A DNA stretch of 19,430 nt from the NCBI GenBank assembly GCA_030681635.1, contig JAUXRT010000583.1, positions 1 through 19,430 of the forward strand. Reading direction: 5' to 3'. Positions 14,387-19,430 of this stretch are shown piece by piece. The position numbers and the translations under genes were made by a program. This stretch comes from Reyranella sp. (GTDB lineage: Bacteria; Pseudomonadota; Alphaproteobacteria; Reyranellales; Reyranellaceae). Each line of letters begins with the position of its first letter. Positions within the stretch are counted from its first letter, which is position 1. Below the pieces are notes generated by a model. It ran no database searches, was not told the origin of the DNA, and worked only from the letters and a program-made list of their open reading frames with translations.

Positions 14387-15145
14387 ATGCGCGTCCTCGT
14401 TCTTGGCGGCACCACTGAAGCCTCGGCGCTGGCGACCTTGCTGGCCGGCGACCCGCACTTCGACGCGACCCTGTCGCTGGCCGGCCGGACGTCCAGTCCC
14501 AGGCCGCAGCCGCTCGCCATCCGCGTTGGCGGCTTCGGCGGTGTCGAGGGACTCGCGCAATGGCTGCGCAACGAGAAGGCCGATGCCGTGATCGATGCCA
14601 CGCATCCCTATGCCGCTCAAATGTCGGCCAATGCCGTTGCCGCCTGCGCGCAAGCCGGACTGCCACTGGGCTCCATCGTGCGGCCGCCGTGGCGGCGACT
14701 GGAAGATGACAGCTGGCGGATTGTGCCGACCGCCGAAGCAGCAGCGGCGGCTCTCGGCAAGACGCCGCTCCGCGTCTTCCTCAGCCTCGGCCGTCAAGAT
14801 CTCCACGCCTTCGCTGCCGCGCCACAGCATCGCTATGTCGCGCGCACCATCGAGGTACCCGAACAGGCTGCCTTGCCGCCGACCCTGAAAATCCTCCAGG
14901 CGCGCGGGCCGTTCGACCGAGATTCCGAGGCCAGGCTTCTGGCGAAGGAAGAAATCGACATCATCGTTTCCAAGAATTCCGGCGGCACCGCGACCTACGC
15001 CAAGATCGAGGCCGCCCGCGAACTCGACCTGCCGGTCATCATGATCGCGCGGCCCGACAAGCCGACGGGGCATGTGCTCGGCAGTCCCACGGAGGCGGTC
15101 GCGTGGCTTCACGGCTGCGCTCCCGGCTCGCGGCGCGGCGTATAG
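14387..15145 (+). CDS. cobK: Precorrin-6A reductase
   Basis: 252 residues. CobK reduces precorrin-6A to precorrin-6B with NADPH, just before CobL acts. The family signatures are VLVLGGTTEASALA at the N terminus, ADAVIDATHPYAAQMS near residue 70, VFLSLGRQDLHAF in the middle and IVSKNSGG-TATYAKIEAA near the end. It is the only plus-strand gene in the cobalamin cluster: the cobalamin genes on both sides run on the minus strand. Its 3' end overlaps the end of cobJ by 37 bases (15109-15145), and its start is 14 bases from that of cobL. I see no clear ribosome binding site for the ATG at 14387. Transcription through the minus-strand operon would be antisense to it. Confidence 0.93.
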   Translation: MRVLVLGGTTEASALATLLAGDPHFDATLSLAGRTSSPRPQPLAIRVGGFGGVEGLAQWLRNEKADAVIDATHPYAAQMSANAVAACAQAGLPLGSIVRPPWRRLEDDSWRIVPTAEAAAAALGKTPLRVFLSLGRQDLHAFAAAPQHRYVARTIEVPEQAALPPTLKILQARGPFDRDSEARLLAKEEIDIIVSKNSGGTATYAKIEAARELDLPVIMIARPDKPTGHVLGSPTEAVAWLHGCAPGSRRGV

Positions 15146-15861
15146 ACCCAACGGCCGACCTGCCGCGTGGTGCTGGCGCCCACGATCACCAGGGTGCGCA
15201 TGTCGGCCAGTGCGCCGTCAGCCGCCTCAAGCGTCGTCGTCACGACTTTCGCGTCCGCCGTGCCAGCCGCCCGCACGAACAAAACAGGCGTTTCGGCGGC
15301 CTTGAGCGCACGCAGGAGATCGAACGCGAGGCCCAACTGATGCGGCCGTGCTTTCGATGCCGGATTGTAGAGGGCGATCACGAAGTCGGCCTCGGCGGCC
15401 GCCTTCAAACGCCGTTCCACCGTCGCCCAGGCCTTCAGATTGTCGGACAGCGAGATTGCGCAGAAATCGCCGCCGAGGGGCGCGCCGACTTCGGCGGCTG
15501 CCGCCAGCATGGCGGTGACGCCGGGCTCGACTCGGATGTCGAGCGTACGCCACGCCGGTTCGCCGGTTTCCACTGCCTCGAAGATGGCCGAGGCCATGGC
15601 GAAGACGCCGGGATCGCCGCCCGAGACGACGACGACCTGCCGGCCCGATGCCGCCAGCGACAGCGCATGCCGGGCCCGGTCCAGTTCGACACGATTGTCG
15701 GAGGCATGACGGCATTGATCGGCGCGCGTTGCCGGCACGCGATCGAGATAGGGGCCGTAGCCGACAAGGTCCGTCGCTTTCGCGAGCGCCGCCGCCGTCG
15801 CCGGAGTCATGAGGTCGGCCTTGCCGGGGCCCGTGCCGACGACAACGAGAGAGCCCGTCAC
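15109..15861 (-). CDS. cobJ: Precorrin-3B C17-methyltransferase
   Basis: 250 residues. CobJ methylates C17 of precorrin-3B and drives ring contraction to precorrin-4. The signatures are VVVGTGPGKADLMTPATAAAL at the N terminus (split here as a description of the GTGPG loop and following helix), VVVSGGDPGVFAMA in the middle, EPGVTAMLAAAAEVGAPLG, and FVIALYNPASKARPHQL near residue 175, all of the CobJ/CbiH type. The start is a GTG at 15859-15861 that overlaps the cobI stop in a GTGA arrangement; the open frame upstream lies antisense-like inside cobI and reads as non-coding. The 3' end overlaps the convergent cobK by 37 bases. The next cobalamin gene on the same strand, cobL, begins 737 bases further on, across cobK. 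Confidence 0.93.
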   Translation of the reverse strand: MTGSLVVVGTGPGKADLMTPATAAALAKATDLVGYGPYLDRVPATRADQCRHASDNRVELDRARHALSLAASGRQVVVVSGGDPGVFAMASAIFEAVETGEPAWRTLDIRVEPGVTAMLAAAAEVGAPLGGDFCAISLSDNLKAWATVERRLKAAAEADFVIALYNPASKARPHQLGLAFDLLRALKAAETPVLFVRAAGTADAKVVTTTLEAADGALADMRTLVIVGASTTRQVGRWVYTPRREPGAQP

Positions 15862-16616
15862 AGCCGCCTCCCCTGGCCCGGGATCAGCACCATCGCGAAA
15901 TAGGCACCGGTTGCGTCGCGGCAATCGGCGAGCGGTTGAACGCGCTCGTTCGCCATCGTACCGCGTTCGACATAGACGGCGCGCGACAGCAGGCCTGCCG
16001 CCTCGACGGCGCGGCGGACTTTGCCGAGGTTGCGGCCGACCTTCATGATCACCGCCGCATCGGTCTGGCGCAGATGATCCACCAGCCGCTGCTCCTCGAG
16101 CGTTCCCGGCAGCACGGAAAGCGTGTCGTCGCCCCAGGTGATCGGCACGTTCGCCCGCGTCCAGCAGCCCGACATGCCGGTCACACCGGGCACGACCTCG
16201 ATCGGGAAATCCGCTTCGAGCCTGCGCCACATATGCATGAAGGAGCCGTAGAAGAACGGATCGCCCTCGGCCAGGAGGCCGACGGACTTGCCCTCGCGCA
16301 GCAGCGCCGCCAGCGCGTCCGACATCTGCCGGTAGAAATCGCCGATCTGGCGCTGATACTCGGCGCTCTCGGCCGGCACCTCGTCGGTCAGCGGATATTC
16401 GAAGCGGACTTCGGCACGACCGGGCGCCATCAAGGCCTCGACGGTCCGGCGTGCATTGCCCTGGTGTCCGCGTTTGGCGAAGTAGGCGACGACGTCGACC
16501 GCCTTCACCAGGGCGGCGGCGCGGAGCGTGAGATAGCGCGCATCGCCCGGACCGACGCCGATGCCATAAAGCGTACCGCCAAGGGCGGAGCCGCCGAGCA
16601 GGTCGAGGCTGGTCAT
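15858..16616 (-). CDS. cobI: Precorrin-2 C20-methyltransferase
   Basis: 252 residues. CobI adds a methyl group to C20 of precorrin-2, giving precorrin-3A, the substrate of CobG. The tetrapyrrole methylase signatures are LYGIGVGPGDARYLTLRA (about 16-33), VGLLAEGDPFFYGSFMHMW, and VVPGVTGMSGCWTRANVP. The FAKRG segment after the first strand and EYPLTDE are typical of CobI/CbiL. The ATG at 16616 overlaps the cobH stop (ATGA) and the stop overlaps the cobJ GTG. Length and motif order are complete, with no sign of damage. Confidence 0.94.
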   Translation of the reverse strand: MTSLDLLGGSALGGTLYGIGVGPGDARYLTLRAAALVKAVDVVAYFAKRGHQGNARRTVEALMAPGRAEVRFEYPLTDEVPAESAEYQRQIGDFYRQMSDALAALLREGKSVGLLAEGDPFFYGSFMHMWRRLEADFPIEVVPGVTGMSGCWTRANVPITWGDDTLSVLPGTLEEQRLVDHLRQTDAAVIMKVGRNLGKVRRAVEAAGLLSRAVYVERGTMANERVQPLADCRDATGAYFAMVLIPGQGRRL

Positions 16617-17257
16617 TCCGCCTCGCTCGCCAGCGCGTTGACGGCCGCCACTGCCATGGCACTGCCACCCTTGCGGCCGCGCACGATCAGGAACGGCACG
16701 CGACCGTCAGCGGCCAGCGCGTCCTTCGATTCGAGCGCGCCGACGAAGCCCACGGGCAACCCGATCACCGCTGCCGGCCGCGGCGCGCCCGCGTCGAGCA
16801 TCTCGAGAAGATGGAACAGCGCCGTCGGCGCGTTGCCGATGGCCACGACCGCACCACCCAGCCGATCGCGCCACAATTCCATGGCGGCGGCGCTCCTGGT
16901 GTTGCCGAGCCCGGCCGCGAGCGCCGGCACCGACGGATCGTCGAGTGTGCAGACGATCTCGTTGCCGGCAGGCAGGCGCGCCCGCGTGATGCCGTTGGCG
17001 ACCATTTTGGAATCGCAAAGGATCGGCGCGCCGCCGATCAGGGCCCAGCGCGCATTGTCGGCGAAGCCGGGCGACATGACGATGTCGCGGGCGATCTCGA
17101 CCATGCCGCAGGCGTGGATGATCCGCACCGCCACCCGCTCCTCGGCCGGCGTGAAGCGGCCGAGATCGGCCTCGGCGCGAATGATGCCGAACGACTGGCG
17201 ATAGATTTCGGCACCGTCGCGGACGTAGGTGCGTTGATCGGGGGCACGCTCAGACAT
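16613..17257 (-). CDS. cobH: Precorrin-8X methylmutase
   Basis: 214 residues. CobH moves the methyl group from C11 to C12 of precorrin-8, giving hydrogenobyrinic acid. The catalytic histidine is expected in VRIIHACGMVEIARDI (His48), and the family's later segments are present: DSKMVANGI, NAPTALFHLLEM, PAAVIGLPVGFVGA ending in ESK, and a C-terminal RGRKGGS-x-MAVAAVNAL. The ATG at 17257 overlaps the cobG stop by eight bases (ATGTCTGA) and has GGGAG about nine bases upstream; a start seven codons earlier is less likely. The stop overlaps the cobI start by four bases. Confidence 0.95.
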   Translation of the reverse strand: MSERAPDQRTYVRDGAEIYRQSFGIIRAEADLGRFTPAEERVAVRIIHACGMVEIARDIVMSPGFADNARWALIGGAPILCDSKMVANGITRARLPAGNEIVCTLDDPSVPALAAGLGNTRSAAAMELWRDRLGGAVVAIGNAPTALFHLLEMLDAGAPRPAAVIGLPVGFVGALESKDALAADGRVPFLIVRGRKGGSAMAVAAVNALASEAE

Positions 17258-18464
17258 CGAACAGGACTCCCGCCTCACTGGCGTCGAGGATGCGTTGCGG
17301 AAGGTCGCGCGCGGTGCCGTTGCGGATCACGCCGTAGCGGCCTTGCTCGCCCACCAGCACAAGATCGGCCGGCGCAGAGCGCGCGCAGCCCTTGGCGCAT
17401 CCCGAGACGTGGATGCTGCCCGTGAACGGCGAGGCGGCGAGCCGGCGCGCGGTGCGGCGGGTATCAACGCTGCTCGACCGGCAGGCTGGCGCGCCCGGGC
17501 AGGCGTCGATCCGGAGGATCGGATCGTTGGCATCGACGATGAGGCCGATCTCGTGCGCACCCTTCAACAAAGTTTGCGCCGCTGCGGCGTCTCGCGCCCC
17601 GACGTAGAGCGCGCGCCACGGCGACAGGCGAATATCCGCCGCGCCTGCTTCTCCGGCGAGGCTGGCGAGGCTGCGAAGCTGGTGCGCTTCGAGACGTCCG
17701 AAAGGCGTAGCCACGCCCACGGCAAATCCTTTCACACCAATGAGACGTCGAGACTCGATCGATGGGCCACCGATCGGACCGAGGCCCTTGCGCACGATGG
17801 CACGAAGCCGTCTAAAAGGTCCCTCGCCGAGATCGCGCAGGCGGTCCTGTTGCCGGGCAAGACCGATAAAAATCCTTGCGATGGCGACAGCCACGTCCGC
17901 CGCTTCGTCGATGGACGTGCTGCCGACCCAGTCGGTGCCTGCAGGCGTGTCGAGCCCGACGGCCATCATCCGGCCCATCGCCTTGAGCGAAATATCTGCG
18001 CGTTCACCGGCGATCGACACGGGACCACCGCCGTCGACGAGGAAACCGAACTTGGACGGCAGGCGCTGCAAGCCTGTGTCGTGCGCCAGCAGATCCGCGA
18101 GCGCACCGGCAATGGGACGGATGTCGGCTTCGGCCGGATCGATGCCGGCCAGCGGCGACACCATGATGTTGCGCCCGGCTTCGGCCTCGGCATCGCGATC
18201 GACCAGACCCAACTGCTCCACGGCATCCTGCAGCCCCCGCACGCTGGCGTCGCCGAGGCCGCGGATCTGCAGGTTGGCGCGGCGCGTGAGATCGATATGG
18301 CCGTTGCCGAACCGCTCCGCGGCATCGGCCAGTCCTTTCGCCGCGTCCAGGCGAAGCGCCCCGCACCACGGCCTCACGCGGGCGAGCAGCCCATCGCCGC
18401 TCTGCATCGGGCGCAGAACGCCGGGGCACCAGCCCTTCACATCGATTACGGCGGCCAAGCTCAT
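17250..18464 (-). CDS. cobG: Precorrin-3B synthase
   Basis: 404 residues. CobG is an oxygen-dependent monooxygenase of the nitrite/sulfite reductase family that converts precorrin-3A to precorrin-3B, a marker of the aerobic route. GWCPGVLRPMQSGDGLLARV near the N terminus is family-typical. Four cysteines for the [4Fe-4S] cluster are visible: CPGAPAC (Cys322, Cys328) and GCAKGC (Cys356, Cys360). RRANLQIRG matches the tetrapyrrole-binding repeat. I chose the ATG at 18464, which gives the usual short N terminus; the 29 upstream codons are non-typical and overlap cobN. The start is linked to the cobN stop by a tiny five-codon frame. The presence of CobG rather than CobZ places this pathway with the P. 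denitrificans type. Confidence 0.94.
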   Translation of the reverse strand: MSLAAVIDVKGWCPGVLRPMQSGDGLLARVRPWCGALRLDAAKGLADAAERFGNGHIDLTRRANLQIRGLGDASVRGLQDAVEQLGLVDRDAEAEAGRNIMVSPLAGIDPAEADIRPIAGALADLLAHDTGLQRLPSKFGFLVDGGGPVSIAGERADISLKAMGRMMAVGLDTPAGTDWVGSTSIDEAADVAVAIARIFIGLARQQDRLRDLGEGPFRRLRAIVRKGLGPIGGPSIESRRLIGVKGFAVGVATPFGRLEAHQLRSLASLAGEAGAADIRLSPWRALYVGARDAAAAQTLLKGAHEIGLIVDANDPILRIDACPGAPACRSSSVDTRRTARRLAASPFTGSIHVSGCAKGCARSAPADLVLVGEQGRYGVIRNGTARDLPQRILDASEAGVLFDV

Positions 18465-18478
18465 GATCGGGCTTTCAT
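18461..18478 (-). promoter_or_regulatory. Five-codon minifame linking cobN stop to cobG start
   Basis: The cobN TGA (18475-18477) overlaps an ATG at 18478 (ATGA). That ATG opens a frame of five codons (M-K-A-R-S) whose TGA (18461-18463) in turn overlaps the cobG ATG (18462-18464). This could let ribosomes step from cobN to cobG by two stop/start overlaps. It may also be chance; no separate ribosome binding site for cobG is obvious. Confidence 0.25.
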
Positions 18479-19430
18479 CGGCCGACTGCCGCAGCTCCGC
18501 AAGCCCCGATCGCCGCCTCGATTGCCTGGGCGAGTTCCTCGTCGACGGCATTGCGGCGCGTCGTCCAGAGACCGCGGGCCAGGGCGTCCCGGAGACGCTC
18601 GGCGATGGCCTGGACCGCCGCCGGATTCTTGTCGCGCATCGCCGTCAGGACGGCGCCGTCGGCGATCAGCGCGTCGTGCGTGGCCTCAAACAGGTGATTG
18701 GGCACGACCTGGGCGGTCGCGGCGAAGGCATAGAGCGCATCGACCGTCTGGGCGATCTCGGCGACGCCGCGCTGGCCGTGCTCGAGCATGCCGGCAATCC
18801 AGCGCGGGTTGGTCAGCCGGCCGCGCACGACCCGCGCAACTTCCTCGGCAACGCGGCGCGCCTTCGGCGCCGCGGGCTGGCTGGTGTCGAGATGATAGAG
18901 TTCCGGGTCGTTGCCGAGGAGTGCCGCCGCCGCGGCAAAGCCTCCGGCAAAGTCGGCGACGCCGTCGCCGTCCAGCAGATCGCGTTCGCGATCGTCCTGG
19001 GGATGGACCAGGACATTCGCCACCGACACGCGGTCGCGAAACCCGCCGTCCGCGGCCTGCGCCTGCTCCGTACCGCCATAGGCATGGGTGGCCGAGGCGA
19101 GATAGGCTTCGCCCAGCTCCTCGCGCGTCTTCCAGGCGCCGTCGAGCGCGAGGTCGGCAGCGCGGGCGCCGTAGCTGCCGGGCGCGCCGCCGAAGACGCG
19201 CGCGAGATCGGCGCCGCGCCGGCCCGCTTCCGCCAGCGGATTATCGCCGGCCTCCTCGTCGAGCGCCGCGACACGCCGTACTGCCACGTCGAACAGGGCG
19301 ATCTGGGTATCGTAGATGTCGCTGTACAGGCCCGAAATCCGGATCGTCAAGTCGATGCGCGGCCGGTCGTGGACGGCCAGCGGCATGATTTCGATGCCGG
19401 TGACGCGGCTGGATGCCTTGTCCCAGGTCG
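18475..19430 (-). CDS. cobN: Aerobic cobaltochelatase subunit CobN, C-terminal fragment
   Basis: The last 318 codons are present; the frame runs off the right edge, so the start lies beyond the window (full CobN is about 1,200 or more residues). CobN is the large, porphyrin-binding subunit that, with CobS and CobT, inserts cobalt into hydrogenobyrinic acid a,c-diamide using ATP. The visible part begins with a WDKASSRVTGIEIMPL segment, then RPRIDLTIRISGLYSDIYDT and a QIALFDVAVR segment, which are typical of the CobN/magnesium chelatase H C-terminal domain. Related segments continue downstream (for example RLTNPRWIAGMLEHGQRG). The sequence is intact to its TGA, without frameshift. It is the first visible gene of the minus-strand cobalamin run. 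Confidence 0.93.
   Translation of the reverse strand, partial: TWDKASSRVTGIEIMPLAVHDRPRIDLTIRISGLYSDIYDTQIALFDVAVRRVAALDEEAGDNPLAEAGRRGADLARVFGGAPGSYGARAADLALDGAWKTREELGEAYLASATHAYGGTEQAQAADGGFRDRVSVANVLVHPQDDRERDLLDGDGVADFAGGFAAAAALLGNDPELYHLDTSQPAAPKARRVAEEVARVVRGRLTNPRWIAGMLEHGQRGVAEIAQTVDALYAFAATAQVVPNHLFEATHDALIADGAVLTAMRDKNPAAVQAIAERLRDALARGLWTTRRNAVDEELAQAIEAAIGACGAAAVGR

Noticed and set aside
15862..16668. A long upstream extension of the cobJ frame, giving a 519-residue protein.
   Set aside because: The extra part overlaps all of cobI in another frame and has non-coding composition; the GTG at 15861 with a GTGA overlap gives the normal 250-residue CobJ.
17295..19388. A 697-codon plus-strand open frame opposite cobG and cobN.
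   Set aside because: It is antisense to two clearly recognised genes, has a biased Arg/Ala/Gly/Pro composition with no recognisable domain, and is expected from few stop codons in high-GC antisense frames.

Overview
This window is high-GC DNA from a bacterium, most likely an alphaproteobacterium with an aerobic lifestyle. The grounds are the strong GC third-position bias, the P. denitrificans/Rhizobium-type oxygen-dependent cobalamin genes (cobN, cobG, bluB) and the general gene families. I cannot name the species. Coding density is very high and no gene-free stretch exceeds about 110 bases. I see no tRNA, rRNA, CRISPR array, insertion sequence or riboswitch.

Left part (1-9230), mixed housekeeping and accessory genes. 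It begins with the C-terminal end of a beta-lactamase-family serine hydrolase, which converges on an MFS transporter. A hotdog-fold-like protein with a C-x2-C motif follows, converging on a large GT-C-like polytopic membrane protein. An AT-rich divergent spacer leads into a fused FAD-dependent pyridine-nucleotide oxidoreductase/selenide water dikinase (selD). Downstream on the same strand lie a small Lys/Ala-rich histone-H1-like protein and an OsmC-family protein. An RraA-like protein (minus strand) and a CinA/YfaY-like protein (plus strand) diverge from a spacer holding a 17-bp dyad. Convergent gene ends carry inverted repeats that often include the stop codons, and a 45-bp near-perfect palindrome lies after the CinA-like gene.

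Right part (9230-19430), aerobic cobalamin synthesis. Read on the minus strand from the right edge the order is cobN (partial), cobG, cobH, cobI, cobJ, [cobK on the opposite strand], cobL, cobE, cobM, cobA, cobB, bluB. Together these make precorrin-2 (CobA), carry out most methylations and the ring contraction (CobI, CobG, CobJ, CobM, CobL), perform reduction and rearrangement (CobK, CobH), amidate side chains a and c (CobB), insert cobalt (CobN) and make the lower ligand dimethylbenzimidazole (BluB). Almost every junction is a 4-base ATGA or GTGA stop/start overlap, which points to one translationally coupled operon. cobK is the exception: it lies antisense inside the operon, overlaps the 3' end of cobJ by 37 bases and starts 14 bases from the divergent start of cobL. 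cobF, cobS/T, cobO, cobQ, cobD and the late genes are not in this window.

The window looks largely like ordinary core metabolism. The points most worth a second look are the antisense cobK arrangement, the duplicated start of cobL, the CinA-like protein with a degenerate deamidase domain, the oxidoreductase-SelD fusion, and the palindromic elements at gene ends.
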